From: Corynebacterium anserum
Lineage (GTDB): Bacteria > Actinomycetota > Actinomycetes > Mycobacteriales > Mycobacteriaceae
Assembly: GCF_014262665.1 (NCBI RefSeq)
Contig: NZ_CP046883.1
Coordinates: 1,054,001-1,118,000 of the forward strand
DNA length: 64,000 nt
Direction of reading: 5' to 3'
Under the pieces are notes generated by a model. It did not search any database and was not told the origin of the DNA. It saw only the letters and a list, made by a program, of their open reading frames with translations. The position numbers were made by a program, and so were the translations under genes. Positions 1 to 8,761 of this stretch are shown in pieces (positions within the stretch are counted from its first letter, which is position 1; each line of letters opens with the position of its first letter).

Positions 1-2
1 CT

Positions 3-425
3 GCATCGAACGGAGAACTCGATTACGAAGATCTGGATGAGGCTGATTACAACGAGGAAATTATGGAGGAGCTCATCGGAGCTGCAAGCCGAGCCCTCGC
101 CCCAAAGCAACGTGCCAGTGTAGTGAGCGTGCGTGTAGAAAAGCCGGGTTCTGGCGGAGTATTGGCTCCCGGTAAAGCAGCAGAAATTGCGGAAGATGTT
201 GCCGCGGCTTTCACTCTTCTAGCCCACGTGCTCTCGCGTCGGACAAAGGAAGGTCGTGAAGCTACCGCGCTTCTACGGGCAGGCCACCTTCAATCTGAGG
301 CCGCTGAGATGGTCGGTATAACCAAGCAGGCTATGAGCCAGCGCTTGGCTGCCGCGGGATGGCAAGCAGAGCAGGCGGGTTGGACACTTGCCGTTCATAC
401 TCTTGCTCGAATCGAGGAGATGTAG
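3..425 (+). CDS. Helix-turn-helix DNA-binding protein, 5' end missing
   Basis: The reading frame is open from the left edge, so the start lies outside the window; an internal ATG at 63 is probably not the start because the acidic stretch before it reads through. About 140 residues are visible. The last 60 or so residues look like a helix-turn-helix: alanine-rich helices around 'SEAAEMVGITKQAMSQRLAAAGW', shortened here to its key part SEAAEMVG-ITKQAMSQRL, followed by a terminal helix. This resembles sigma-region-4-like or MarR-like recognition helices. It probably binds DNA, but the target and family are not recognised. The gene converges on the DUF3097 gene. Confidence 0.6.
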   Translation, partial: ASNGELDYEDLDEADYNEEIMEELIGAASRALAPKQRASVVSVRVEKPGSGGVLAPGKAAEIAEDVAAAFTLLAHVLSRRTKEGREATALLRAGHLQSEAAEMVGITKQAMSQRLAAAGWQAEQAGWTLAVHTLARIEEM

Positions 426-494
426 CACTCCCCCTATGTTCGGCTCCATTTCGTGAGTCGGTAACCGATTGACCGTTATCAAATAGCCGATGCT

Positions 495-512
495 ATCCCG
501 CTGCTTCGGGAT
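495..512. terminator. Possible hairpin between convergent genes
   Basis: ATCCCG (495-500) and CGGGAT (507-512) can pair around a 6-nt loop between the ends of the helix-turn-helix gene and the DUF3097 gene. No run of T follows directly, so its role as a terminator is uncertain. Confidence 0.3.
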
Positions 513-578
513 GGACAGACCCTAACCTTCCCAGGGCGGTAAGGATATTTTTAGTCACGTCTTGGCAATGCTGAATTG

Positions 579-1436
579 TCATGGGATGGGTGGAACAGTC
601 ACAAAATCAATGAGCCGTTCCACCGCTCCGATCAGCGAGGAATCTAAGTCGCGGAAGCTATGTATTGACTTGTACACCCGTCTCCATCCTTCTTGTGGGG
701 AACCCCATCCCAGACGGGTGCAGACCCCCGTTTTCCAATCTTCTCCATAGGGCACGTGTGGCCAGTGCTTTATCCGGACGCTTGAGGGTTTGACGGCTTC
801 CCAAATATCAACGTAGGGATGACCCGTGACCATAACGTGCGGGCCAAGACTGCTGGTCAGTCGAGATTCTTTGGTGTTATCGATGAGGTGGTCAGCGAGA
901 ACTCCAACTCGGCATTGTGCGGAGGGGTGGAAGTCCGCCAGCATCTGAGGGAGGTTGTCGAGCCCTTCGATGTATTCGACGACGACGCCTTCCACACGGA
1001 GATCGTGTCCCCACACCTTTTCGACGATCGCAGCGTCATGGACACCTTCGACCCATATGCGTGACGGGGCGGCTACTTTAGCTTTAACATTGTCTACCCG
1101 GCGAGACCCGGAGTTCGACATTGCTTGTCGAGGCGGTAAGAGTTTCGGATCTATATAACGAGTCAAGGTTATACGCTTGCCTTCTAGCAGGAAGCCTCCA
1201 GGTTTGAGCTTAAAGAGTCTCGTTGTACCGTATCGGTCCTCAAGCCTAATAAAGTCTCCATCGGGGGTTCGCTCTCCCCCGAGTACTGCCCCCACAAAGT
1301 CGTCGCCGTATACCTCAAGAACCATATTCAGTTCGGGTTTCACCTCCGGGTAGACTCTCGGTTGTTTTCGAGCATGTCCCTGGAGGATGTCTCCCGAATA
1401 GCGGGAACGATAATCGCCTGCGTTCATGGAATTCAT
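579..1436 (-). CDS. DUF3097 family protein
   Basis: The protein is about 285 residues from the ATG at 1436. A longer reading from 1490 would add a low-quality leader that crosses the repeat region, so I prefer the inner ATG pair (1436 or 1427). The sequence matches my memory of the actinobacterial DUF3097 family: a central WVEGVHDAAIVEKVWG segment, VLADHLIDNTKESR, and HVMVTGHPYVDIWEAVKP near the C-terminus. The middle part resembles a Toprim-like acidic fold (EGxHD, then VLADHL), which is inference. Function is unknown. It is divergent from the gene at 1584, and the 28-bp-phased repeats lie between them. Confidence 0.75.
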   Translation of the reverse strand: MNSMNAGDYRSRYSGDILQGHARKQPRVYPEVKPELNMVLEVYGDDFVGAVLGGERTPDGDFIRLEDRYGTTRLFKLKPGGFLLEGKRITLTRYIDPKLLPPRQAMSNSGSRRVDNVKAKVAAPSRIWVEGVHDAAIVEKVWGHDLRVEGVVVEYIEGLDNLPQMLADFHPSAQCRVGVLADHLIDNTKESRLTSSLGPHVMVTGHPYVDIWEAVKPSSVRIKHWPHVPYGEDWKTGVCTRLGWGSPQEGWRRVYKSIHSFRDLDSSLIGAVERLIDFVTVPPIP

Positions 1437-1490
1437 GCTTGAACACTTTAGGCGACAGCCTTGAGCGGATGAACGGGGCGCACCGCACAA

Positions 1491-1555
1491 CAGAGCCAGC
1501 TACGAATACTTCGTGTCACAGAGCCAGACTGAAACACACCGCACAACAGAGCCAG
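1491..1555. repeat. Three CAGAGCCAG repeats at 28-bp intervals
   Basis: CAGAGCCAG occurs at 1491-1499, 1519-1527 and 1547-1555, each exactly 28 bp apart. The outer two copies lie within a longer identical unit (1481-1501 and 1537-1557). The array sits in the divergent promoter region of the DUF3097 gene and the gene at 1584. The last copy falls where the -35 element of the 1584 promoter would be. It could be a phased operator for an activator or repressor; this is inference. Confidence 0.55.
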
Positions 1556-1570
1556 CTGTAAGGAAGGGAG

Positions 1571-1576
1571 TAGGTT
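1571..1576 (+). promoter_or_regulatory. -10 box of a leaderless promoter for the gene at 1584
   Basis: TAGGTT matches TANNNT and ends 7 nt before the ATG at 1584, so transcription would start at or next to the start codon. No good -35 element is seen at the expected place (about 1548-1553), where the third CAGAGCCAG copy lies. Confidence 0.5.
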
Positions 1577-1583
1577 TGGGACA

Positions 1584-2465
1584 ATGAGCGCCTCTGAACC
1601 TTCTTTACTGCGAGAACAGCTGTGGTCACCCGTGCAGAACACCTCTTTGTGGCTTGCTTGGTGGCTCCACAATGTCATCAGCACCGATGAACTCATTGAT
1701 GCTTTCCACAGCGTACAAGGGCCTCTCCACATATTCGACGCAGTTCCCTGCCCTAAGGGACACGCCGCGCAAGTGCGTGAGAGGCATCTGGAACAAGAAG
1801 TTGTGACGTCGCATGAAACTCCTGCTGGACTAGTTGACCTACTTCGACAGATACGAACAGCAACCAACGATGCCCCGGTGGGGCTCGAAGAACAACCACT
1901 TGTTAGTTTGATTTTATCCGGACCGGGAGATGTCCCCCCTCTACCTGCCGGAAGTTTAGCGGCACAGCACATTGTCCGCACGGGTGCGGGGTTGGTGTTA
2001 CCTACCGACGAGCCCGATATCTCTCACGTACTGGTTCCGGAGATGAGGCACTCGGAATATCACGAGGTAGACGCTATTCACTGGACGTGGCATGTCATTG
2101 ACCAACCGACGCCACCGATGCCGATATACAGCCCGGGTGAGGCCGAGCATTTATTACGCACATCGACAGATCAGGCGGCTGGGCTCATCGAAAATTCTGC
2201 GGACCGCTACGCACACCATCCGAATGTCCATCTGGCGGTCGGGAGGCTCAGAGATGCTTTCGGATTGCCGGGGCTACCCCACGGAATCAGCGAACGTGCT
2301 GCAAAGCTCATGGCCAGGGCGGACTATGTTTCGGCTCTTGTGGCGGTGGTGCGCAATGGTGAGCCGGGTGCCAGTTTGGATCCGTTCCTCTTGCCGTTAA
2401 TGAGAGCTGTGCGTGTAGCACGGACAACCGCCGTGGATTACGCGCAACGGGAATTAGTGCGCTGA
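1584..2465 (+). CDS. Conserved-looking hypothetical protein, 293 aa
   Basis: I do not recognise this protein family. It has no signal peptide, membrane segment or metal-binding cysteine pattern. The N-terminal third (SLWLAWWLHNVISTDELIDAF) is tryptophan-rich and helical, the middle is proline-rich (GPGDVPPLPAGSL), and the C-terminal half is alanine/arginine-rich and helical (ending DYAQRELVR). Composition and codon use look like a real gene, and the start is supported by a -10 box 7 nt upstream. It is divergent from the DUF3097 gene and sits beside a helix-turn-helix protein. Function cannot be assigned. Confidence 0.65.
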   Translation: MSASEPSLLREQLWSPVQNTSLWLAWWLHNVISTDELIDAFHSVQGPLHIFDAVPCPKGHAAQVRERHLEQEVVTSHETPAGLVDLLRQIRTATNDAPVGLEEQPLVSLILSGPGDVPPLPAGSLAAQHIVRTGAGLVLPTDEPDISHVLVPEMRHSEYHEVDAIHWTWHVIDQPTPPMPIYSPGEAEHLLRTSTDQAAGLIENSADRYAHHPNVHLAVGRLRDAFGLPGLPHGISERAAKLMARADYVSALVAVVRNGEPGASLDPFLLPLMRAVRVARTTAVDYAQRELVR

Positions 2466-2632
2466 ATAATTCCTTGGCTCGGCAGTCGGTGATCTGCGAC
2501 TCGCGATGACCACTCAATTACTAGGAGACAGACCTGAAAATAAGAAGCAGTGATAAAAGGAGCGAAAAGCGGCGGAACCGGAACTCTTGATTGTCAGAAA
2601 AACCAGGCTTTAACTCCTCAGGGGCAAGAAGA

Positions 2633-4570
2633 TCACTCAATCATACGCACCGCATAGGGAGCCATTCCACCCCAGCGCACGTCACTTACCTGTACGTAGC
2701 TTCCAGATTGCGGAGCCTCAAGCATCTTGCCATTGCCCAAATAGAGAGCCACATGTTGGGAGCCATTAGCACCCCAAAAGAGCATATCGCCGCGTTTCAT
2801 TTCGGAAGCAGGCACTTGACGACCTGCGTTGTATTGCGAGCCAGAGTAGTGATCAAGCTGGATGCCAACCGCGTAGAAGGCGTACATCATCAGTCCGGAG
2901 CAGTCGAATCCTACCTTGGCATAGTCGCCATGCGCATCGGCTACACCATAATCGCGGATACCTAAAGTAGGGCCGTGATAGTTACCTCCGCCCCAGGCAT
3001 AAGGCACGCCCTGTTGAGACATGGCGCGAGCAATTACCGCTTCAATTTGTTCGGATGCGGAGCCCTGGGCAGTCCCAGTTTCTGTCTTATCAAGTGCATC
3101 CTGTACCGGATTGGTGCCGGCGGTGGTGTTATTTCCGGATGTAGTGCCCGTCGTTCCTGTCGTAGCTGAGTCGGTTGCTGTACCATCCTTGGTTCCCCCA
3201 GAGGCTCCAGCCCCTGAGGTCGCACCGCTCGCCGCTTCTGTGCCGGAAGTGCCAGTGTCCGTCCCCTGCGTTGGGTTCTGAGAGGCGCCCGCTGATGGGT
3301 GAAGTTGAGCTTGAGCATTGTCATATTCGCGACCTGCTGAGTCTCGACCTGCTGCTACTGCGTCCTTTAGCGCGCGTTTTTGATTGCCGTGCTCGTTGTA
3401 GCTGCTGAATCCAGTCATCACGGCGTCATTTCCGGCGTTAATTAGACCATTAATTGCAAGCTGACGCTCACGGTCTCCAGACGTATCGGCGGCAAAATCC
3501 GTATCGACGTCCGGTGCTGTCCCTAGGGGGTTGGACGCATCAGGTTTGTGTGCCTCGGCGTTGCCGGTAGCAGGAGATTCTTGTTCGGCAGGTGTGAGGG
3601 TGCTGTCTTTTGTCCCAGCGGTAGTCGATTGCTTGCCTGTGGTCTTTGAGGCTGCATCCGTAGGGACGGACGTTGCGGTTTTGTCAGCGACGGAGACTCC
3701 AGGCGCTGGAGATTGTTGCGTGTCTACTGCAGAATCCTGTGCTTGGGAATCTTCAGCCTTGTCCGCTGCAGATTCCGCTGCTCGCCGCTTATCCCAAGAG
3801 GATGCTCCAGGATTAGCCTTAGACACATTGTTTACTGCTTTACGTGCGGCATCGAGCTTGCGCTGAGCGGTTTTCTGCTGCTTAATGAGCTCTGCTAACT
3901 TAGCAGATTTCTCTTTGAGCTGCTCCATGGCTGTAGCCAGTGCCTTGTTGGCATCTTGATGAGCCTTAACCGCGGCAGATACGGCATCGTTTGCAGCGCT
4001 GCGGTTAGCGCGCAGAGAGGACTCTTCATTTGCAGTCTGAGTGCGGGCTAAATCCAGCCGATCGACTGTGTTTTCCTGACGTTGGGCCGCAAGCCGAATC
4101 ATGGTGGAACGATCCAACGTGTCGCTCACGGCATCAGCACCGGCAGCGAGATTTATGGGGGAACCGTCACCGCCGGCGTTGTAAGTAGAACGCGCAAGTT
4201 GATCCAACTCTTTTTGAGCTTTGGCAACGGCGTCATCGGACAAAGAAAGACGATCCCGTGCGTCCACTACTTGGTTCTGCGCTTTTTGTGCTGCATCTTG
4301 GGCTTTGGCTAGGTCGACGCGAGCTTTATTGGCTTGTTCCCTCAGCCCGCCCATTTCTAGTTCCATGCGGGAAACGGCGCCCTTAGCTTCCGACAACTGG
4401 TTGACCAGATCTGCCAGGTAGCTTTCGGCAGTTACCGTCTCTTCTGCTTTGGCAGGGTGCGTTGCGACCTGGAAAGTCATGCCTGCTGATACTGCGCAGG
4501 CCAGCAGGGCACGGGACGACCGAGCAATGTTGACCGTCTGCAGTCGACGGCTTGCGGCACGTTGGAACAC
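2633..4570 (-). CDS. ripA: Secreted NlpC/P60 peptidoglycan hydrolase, RipA type
   Basis: This is a 645-aa D,L-endopeptidase-type cell-wall hydrolase. I choose the GTG at 4570 because GGAGAG lies just upstream and a typical signal peptide follows (SRALLACAVSAGMTF, cleavage near AKA-EE); an open frame to 4651 is not needed. Domain order: signal peptide (about 1-45), a long coiled coil (about 45-275), a Ser/Thr/Gly-rich linker (about 275-500), then the C-terminal NlpC/P60 domain with catalytic Cys557 in DCSGL and His606 in QHVALYLG. Related proteins split daughter cells by cutting stem peptides. Its neighbours (DUF6676, acn, acnR) match the mycobacterial Rv1474c-Rv1477 order. The name ripA here means the hydrolase, not the iron-responsive AraC regulator of the same name. 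Confidence 0.9.
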   Translation of the reverse strand: MFQRAASRRLQTVNIARSSRALLACAVSAGMTFQVATHPAKAEETVTAESYLADLVNQLSEAKGAVSRMELEMGGLREQANKARVDLAKAQDAAQKAQNQVVDARDRLSLSDDAVAKAQKELDQLARSTYNAGGDGSPINLAAGADAVSDTLDRSTMIRLAAQRQENTVDRLDLARTQTANEESSLRANRSAANDAVSAAVKAHQDANKALATAMEQLKEKSAKLAELIKQQKTAQRKLDAARKAVNNVSKANPGASSWDKRRAAESAADKAEDSQAQDSAVDTQQSPAPGVSVADKTATSVPTDAASKTTGKQSTTAGTKDSTLTPAEQESPATGNAEAHKPDASNPLGTAPDVDTDFAADTSGDRERQLAINGLINAGNDAVMTGFSSYNEHGNQKRALKDAVAAGRDSAGREYDNAQAQLHPSAGASQNPTQGTDTGTSGTEAASGATSGAGASGGTKDGTATDSATTGTTGTTSGNNTTAGTNPVQDALDKTETGTAQGSASEQIEAVIARAMSQQGVPYAWGGGNYHGPTLGIRDYGVADAHGDYAKVGFDCSGLMMYAFYAVGIQLDHYSGSQYNAGRQVPASEMKRGDMLFWGANGSQHVALYLGNGKMLEAPQSGSYVQVSDVRWGGMAPYAVRMIE

Positions 4571-4709
4571 GTTGGTCTCTCCTGAGTTGAACGACTCGCA
4601 ACGGGTAATTGAGACCCTGTCTGCCCGGTCCGGCTGTCCACACTTCCCCATGCGGTCAGTACCGGTCCCGCTGCAAAGAGGATCCCAAAAATCACTTTGA
4701 GATCATCCC

Positions 4710-4806
4710 GTTACAAAAGATGACAAGTGAACCCTAGGACACAAGAGAAACGACAAGGTACTTCAATCCCTTAAGTCACAAATGACACATATGTACCCTT
4801 AGTCAC
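4710..4806 (-). promoter_or_regulatory. Cluster of TGTNAC-like half-sites in the ripA leader
   Basis: Read on the minus strand, the stretch holds TGTAAC (4715-4710) and TGTCAT (4725-4720) spaced by 4 nt, TGTGTC and TGTGAC (about 4790-4775), and a repeated block: CCCTTAAGTCAC at 4768-4779 and CCCTTAGTCAC at 4796-4806 on the plus strand, 28 bp apart. Paired TGTNAC half-sites resemble boxes described for MtrA, which controls cell-wall hydrolases in actinobacteria. The assignment is inference. Confidence 0.35.
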
Positions 4807-4849
4807 GGCATGCGGCTTGACCTGCATAAATTTGCCCAGAAAAAATAAC

Positions 4850-4865
4850 TGTGAACTATGTCACA
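4850..4865. promoter_or_regulatory. GlxR/CRP-type binding site upstream of ripA
   Basis: TGTGAACTATGTCACA matches the GlxR consensus TGTGANNTANNTCACA at every fixed position. It lies 280 bp before the ripA start and about 235 bp after the end of the DUF6676 gene, so it most likely serves ripA. GlxR is the cAMP-binding global regulator of corynebacteria. Confidence 0.75.
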
Positions 4866-5099
4866 TTTTTAGTTTGTTCCGCGAGTTGCCTTGAACTGAG
4901 CCTTAGTTGCCGTTCAAGTCTGGAGTGTTGATTTACTTCGGTAAAGTCTAAAAGCTTGACCGTTACGTGTGGTTGGTTGGGTGGGTGGGGTGCTCGGGCG
5001 AGTTTTTCAGGAAAAAGAGAGGTAGAGAGGTAAGGAAGCAGTAGCGGTAGCAGTAGCGGTAAGCAGAAAGCAGAAAGATATCGGCGCCGAAATGAGAAC
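4866..5099. other. Rest of the 529-bp non-coding gap, with low-complexity DNA
   Basis: The gap between the DUF6676 stop and the ripA start (4571-5099) has no convincing gene. Besides the GlxR site and half-site cluster, it holds simple sequence: GT/GGT-rich DNA at about 4970-4995, a purine-rich run at 5010-5037, two exact tandem copies of GCAGTAGCGGTA at 5038-5061, then two copies of AGCAGAA. A minus-strand frame across it (4856-5143) encodes only compositionally odd sequence and is rejected. Confidence 0.6.
5038..5061. repeat. Two tandem copies of a 12-bp unit
   Basis: GCAGTAGCGGTA is repeated exactly at 5038-5049 and 5050-5061, just after the DUF6676 stop codon, followed by short AGCAGAA repeats. 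It is a possible slippage-prone tract with no evident function. Confidence 0.7.
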
Positions 5100-5615
5100 C
5101 TAGGTGCGGTTCTGTCCACCGAAGAATCGAGTAAACGCCACACTGAAGATTGCTGCTAATGCGGTGAGGGTCAAGACTATAGCGTTTACTGTTCCGTAGT
5201 TAAGGTCTGTTCCATGCACAGTGTTGATGAAGGTCTCAACTTCCGCGGGGTGGAAAGAATTGACCATGAGATACTGGGTGTCTTGAATTTGGCCACGTGT
5301 CAGCTTGTCGGAAATAATCCCGGGAATTCCTTCGGCTTGCACGATGATGGTGTTTGCATCAACTTTGCTCTTGAGGGCTTGCGCGAGGTCGCGAGTTTCA
5401 TCCATGCGCATCACGCCCGGATAAACGACTATTTTTGTGGCGCCCAGATCTTCGGAGATATGGGGGGCTGTTGTTCCATTGAGGATGTTGTCGTAGTGCT
5501 CTTGAATGCTGGTGGTCTCCTCGCCATATATCTTTACTACTTCCGGCGAGAGGTAGAGATCTGAGTGATGTAAGTGACTGGCTATGTCATCAACATTGAT
5601 GTTTTGAGGAAGCAT
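5100..5615 (-). CDS. DUF6676 (Rv1476-type) membrane protein
   Basis: The protein has 171 residues and starts at the ATG at 5615, with GAGGTG about 13 nt upstream. An N-terminal soluble domain of about 135 residues contains the conserved-looking IVVYPGVMRMDETRDLA and QDTQYLMVNSFHP segments. One transmembrane helix near the C-terminus (AIVLTLTALAAIFSVAF, about 144-160) is followed by a short charged tail, so the soluble part is N-terminal. The type and position between acn and ripA match Rv1476 of M. tuberculosis. Function is unknown; a role with the hydrolase is only suggested by conserved neighbourhood. It is divergent from acn. Confidence 0.8.
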   Translation of the reverse strand: MLPQNINVDDIASHLHHSDLYLSPEVVKIYGEETTSIQEHYDNILNGTTAPHISEDLGATKIVVYPGVMRMDETRDLAQALKSKVDANTIIVQAEGIPGIISDKLTRGQIQDTQYLMVNSFHPAEVETFINTVHGTDLNYGTVNAIVLTLTALAAIFSVAFTRFFGGQNRT

Positions 5616-5933
5616 TGTGGGTGGGGCACCTCATATTTGTAGAAGTAAAAAATGGTCGCTGTGAGCCCGAGTGAAGGTGGATCTTGCAGGATTTTTACCA
5701 TTAGAACCTTTTCGGGGGTGGTCCCGACACGCGTGTTTCTAGCAGATTAAGAACAGTACGAGCGTCCTGTTAAAATTGGCGGTGACGTTGCGGGGCTTTG
5801 CTGACACAATGGGCATTGGTTTCCCGCAGATGCGTCCTTGACGATTTTGGGACCATCTACTTGGTGCGATCCATAAAGGTTGTGCCTTGCGGTGGCCGCA
5901 CAACGACTACGAGAAGAGACTCAGGAGCATACA
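5616..5933. other. 318-bp divergent control region of DUF6676 and acn
   Basis: No gene fits in this gap. It carries the AcnR-like operator at 5754-5769 and the acn ribosome binding site AGGAG at 5923-5927. I could not place a confident -35/-10 pair for either gene. Confidence 0.6.
5754..5769. promoter_or_regulatory. AcnR operator upstream of acn
   Basis: CAGTACGAGCGTCCTG matches the AcnR motif recalled from C. glutamicum (CAGNACNNNCGTACTG) at all but one fixed base. It lies 165 bp before the acn start, and acnR is the next gene after acn, so repression of acn by AcnR is likely. Confidence 0.7.
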
Positions 5934-8720
5934 GTGACTGAAAGCATCAACTCTTTTGACGCTAAGGGCACCCTGGAAGTCGGCGATAAGTCCTACGAGA
6001 TTTATCGTCTGTCTGCTGTGCCCGGTATGGAGAAGCTGCCATATTCCCTGAAGGTTTTAGGCGAGAACCTTCTGCGTAACGAGGATGGCAAGAACATCAC
6101 TCGCGAGCACATTGAAGCTATCGCAAACTGGGATCCAACCGCGGAACCAAGCATTGAGATCCAGTTCACCCCTGCCCGCGTAATCATGCAGGACTTTACT
6201 GGTGTTGCCTGCATCGTGGATCTGGCAACTATTCGTGACGCTGTCGTTGCCCTCGGTGGAGATGCCGATCAGGTTAATCCGCTGAACCCAGCGGAAATGG
6301 TTATCGACCACTCCGTTATCATCGAGAACTTCGGTGACGAGACAGCTCTCGAGAAGAACGTCGCCATCGAGTACCAGCGCAACGATGAGCGTTATAAGTT
6401 CCTTCGCTGGGGTACCGGAGCATTCTCCAACTTCCGTGTCGTGCCTCCAGGAACTGGCATCGTGCACCAGGTGAACATTGAGTACCTGGCACGCTCCGTA
6501 TTTGATAACAACGGTGTTGCATACCCTGATACCTGTGTGGGTACCGACTCTCACACCACCATGGAAAACGGCCTGGGTATCTTGGGCTGGGGTGTAGGTG
6601 GCATCGAGGCTGAGGCCGCAATGCTTGGTCAGCCGATTTCCATGCTCATCCCTCGCGTCGTTGGATTTAAGCTACACGGCGAGATCCAGCCTGGCGTTAC
6701 GGCAACCGACGTGGTCTTGACCATCACCGACATGCTGCGCCAGCACGGTGTGGTGGGCAAGTTCGTTGAGTTCTACGGCGCAGGTGTGGCAGAGCTGCCA
6801 CTGGCTAACCGTGCAACCATCGGTAACATGTCGCCAGAGTTCGGTTCTACCGCTGCTATGTTCCCAATCGATGAGGAGACTGTTAAGTACCTCGAGCTGA
6901 CTGGACGCGATAAGGAAACTCTCGAGCGCGTCGAGGCTTACGCTAAGGAACAGGGCATGTGGCTGGATCCTGAGGCTGAGCCAGAGTTCTCTGAGTACCT
7001 CGAGCTGGATCTGTCCACTGTCGTGCCTTCCATCGCCGGTCCAAAGCGCCCTCAGGACCGCATCGAGCTGTCCGACGCAAAGGCTCAGTTCCGCAAGGAT
7101 CTGTTTAACTACGTCGACGCTGCAGAGGGTCAGGCTGCAGAATTTGACGCAGAGGGTGGCGTATCCGGCGAGACCCCAGCCTCCCCGGCTGACGCTAAGG
7201 GCAACATTCCATCTGCAGCCGCTTCCGCAGAAGGCCGTCAGTCCAACCCAATTGAGGTTGAGTACAACGGCAAGAAGATGGTGCTGGATCACGGTATGGT
7301 TGCCATCGCCTCTATCACCTCCTGCACCAACACCTCTAACCCATCAGTGATGATCGGTGCTGGTTTGCTTGCCCGTAAGGCTGCTGAGAAGGGTCTGACG
7401 GCTGCCCCATGGGTGAAGACCTCCATGGCTCCAGGTTCTCAGGTAGTGAACGGCTACTACGAGAAAGCCGGTTTGTGGAAGGATTTGGAGGCACTGGGCT
7501 TCTACCTCGTGGGTTACGGCTGCACCACCTGTATCGGTAACTCCGGCCCACTGCCTGAGGAGATCTCCGCCGGCATCAACGAAGCGGATCTGGCAGCTAC
7601 CGCTGTGCTTTCCGGTAACCGTAACTTTGAGGGTCGCATCAACCCAGATGTCAAGATGAACTACCTGGCATCTCCAATCCTGGTCATCGCCTACGCCATT
7701 GCCGGCACCATGGACTTCGACTTCGAAACCGACTCCCTGGGTAAGGACAAGGACGGCAACGATGTCTACCTGAAGGACATCTGGCCATCTACTGAGGAGA
7801 TCGAGGAGACTATTGCCTCCTCCATTACCAAGGAACTCTACGAAGCTGACTACGCCGATGTCTTCAAAGGCGACGAGCGTTGGCAGAACCTGCAGACTCC
7901 AACGGGTAAGACCTTCGACTGGGATGAGAAGTCCACATACATCCGCCGTGCACCATACTTCGACGGCATGTCGAAGGAACCACAACCAGTTACTGACATC
8001 AAGGGCGCTCGCGTCCTCGCTCTGCTCGGTGACTCTGTGACTACCGACCACATCTCCCCTGCATCCACCATTAAGCCTGGAACCCCAGCTGCTCAGTACC
8101 TGGATGCAAATGGAGTGGCTCGCAAGGATTACAACTCCCTGGGTGCGCGCCGTGGTAATCACGAAGTGATGGTTCGCGGTACTTTCGCAAACATTCGTCT
8201 CCAGAACCAGTTGCTTGATGGCGTATCCGGCGGCTACACTCGCGACTTCACTCAGGAAGGTGGCCCACAGGCCTTCATTTACGACGCTGCACAGAACTAT
8301 AAGGAGCAGAACACTCCTCTCGTGGTTCTGGGTGGCAAGGAATACGGCACTGGTTCCTCCCGTGACTGGGCTGCCAAGGGTACCCTTTTGCTGGGCGTCA
8401 AGGCGGTTATCGCTGAGTCCTTTGAGCGTATTCACCGCTCTAACCTCATCGGCATGGGTGTGGTTCCATTGCAGTTCCCAGAAGGCGAGTCCTGGAAGAC
8501 CTTGGGTCTGGACGGTACCGAGACGTTCGATATCACTGGGATCGAGGAACTCAACAACGGCACCACCCCTAAGACCATCAAGGTCACAGCTACTAAGGAC
8601 AGCGGTGAAAAGGTCGAGTTCGATGCCGTGACCCGCATCGATACCCCGGGTGAAGCTGACTACTACCGTAACGGCGGCATTTTGCAGTTCGTGCTGCGCA
8701 ACATGATGGCATCGAAGTAA
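5934..8720 (+). CDS. acn: Aconitate hydratase
   Basis: This 928-aa enzyme interconverts citrate and isocitrate in the TCA cycle using a [4Fe-4S] cluster. I choose the GTG at 5934 because AGGAG lies 6 nt upstream and the protein then begins [16 protein letters not shown] as in relatives; a frame from 5880 adds an implausible leader. The cluster ligands are visible as Cys464 (SCTNTSNP) and Cys530/Cys533 ([12 protein letters not shown]). The C-terminal swivel domain includes [11 protein letters not shown] low-complexity Ala/Ser/Gly insertion lies just before the cluster domain, at about residues 400-440. Codon use is strongly biased, as in highly expressed genes. An AcnR-like operator lies upstream and two hairpins plus a terminator follow. 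Confidence 0.98.
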   Translation: MTESINSFDAKGTLEVGDKSYEIYRLSAVPGMEKLPYSLKVLGENLLRNEDGKNITREHIEAIANWDPTAEPSIEIQFTPARVIMQDFTGVACIVDLATIRDAVVALGGDADQVNPLNPAEMVIDHSVIIENFGDETALEKNVAIEYQRNDERYKFLRWGTGAFSNFRVVPPGTGIVHQVNIEYLARSVFDNNGVAYPDTCVGTDSHTTMENGLGILGWGVGGIEAEAAMLGQPISMLIPRVVGFKLHGEIQPGVTATDVVLTITDMLRQHGVVGKFVEFYGAGVAELPLANRATIGNMSPEFGSTAAMFPIDEETVKYLELTGRDKETLERVEAYAKEQGMWLDPEAEPEFSEYLELDLSTVVPSIAGPKRPQDRIELSDAKAQFRKDLFNYVDAAEGQAAEFDAEGGVSGETPASPADAKGNIPSAAASAEGRQSNPIEVEYNGKKMVLDHGMVAIASITSCTNTSNPSVMIGAGLLARKAAEKGLTAAPWVKTSMAPGSQVVNGYYEKAGLWKDLEALGFYLVGYGCTTCIGNSGPLPEEISAGINEADLAATAVLSGNRNFEGRINPDVKMNYLASPILVIAYAIAGTMDFDFETDSLGKDKDGNDVYLKDIWPSTEEIEETIASSITKELYEADYADVFKGDERWQNLQTPTGKTFDWDEKSTYIRRAPYFDGMSKEPQPVTDIKGARVLALLGDSVTTDHISPASTIKPGTPAAQYLDANGVARKDYNSLGARRGNHEVMVRGTFANIRLQNQLLDGVSGGYTRDFTQEGGPQAFIYDAAQNYKEQNTPLVVLGGKEYGTGSSRDWAAKGTLLLGVKAVIAESFERIHRSNLIGMGVVPLQFPEGESWKTLGLDGTETFDITGIEELNNGTTPKTIKVTATKDSGEKVEFDAVTRIDTPGEADYYRNGGILQFVLRNMMASK

Positions 8721-8721
8721 G

Positions 8722-8741
8722 GCTCTTCAAAAACGAAGAGC
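8722..8741 (+). terminator. First hairpin after acn
   Basis: GCTCTTC (8722-8728) pairs with GAAGAGC (8735-8741) around a 6-nt A-rich loop, starting 2 nt after the acn stop. It has no T-run, so it may protect or process the 3' end and not act as a full terminator. Confidence 0.45.
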
Positions 8742-8761
8742 AATACGCGCGATATGCCTCA

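Noticed and set aside
1481-1557. The 28-bp-spaced repeats as a CRISPR array
   Set aside because: The repeated core is only 9 bp (21 bp in the outer copies), there are just three, and no cas gene is near.
4856-5143. Minus-strand frame in the ripA leader
   Set aside because: It overlaps the end of DUF6676, is built from low-complexity sequence, and would cover the GlxR site.
7344-8435. Open frame of 363 codons on the minus strand inside acn
   Set aside because: It is antisense to a highly biased coding gene, whose codon choice leaves long stop-free antisense frames. The sequence has no recognisable motifs and no ribosome binding site.
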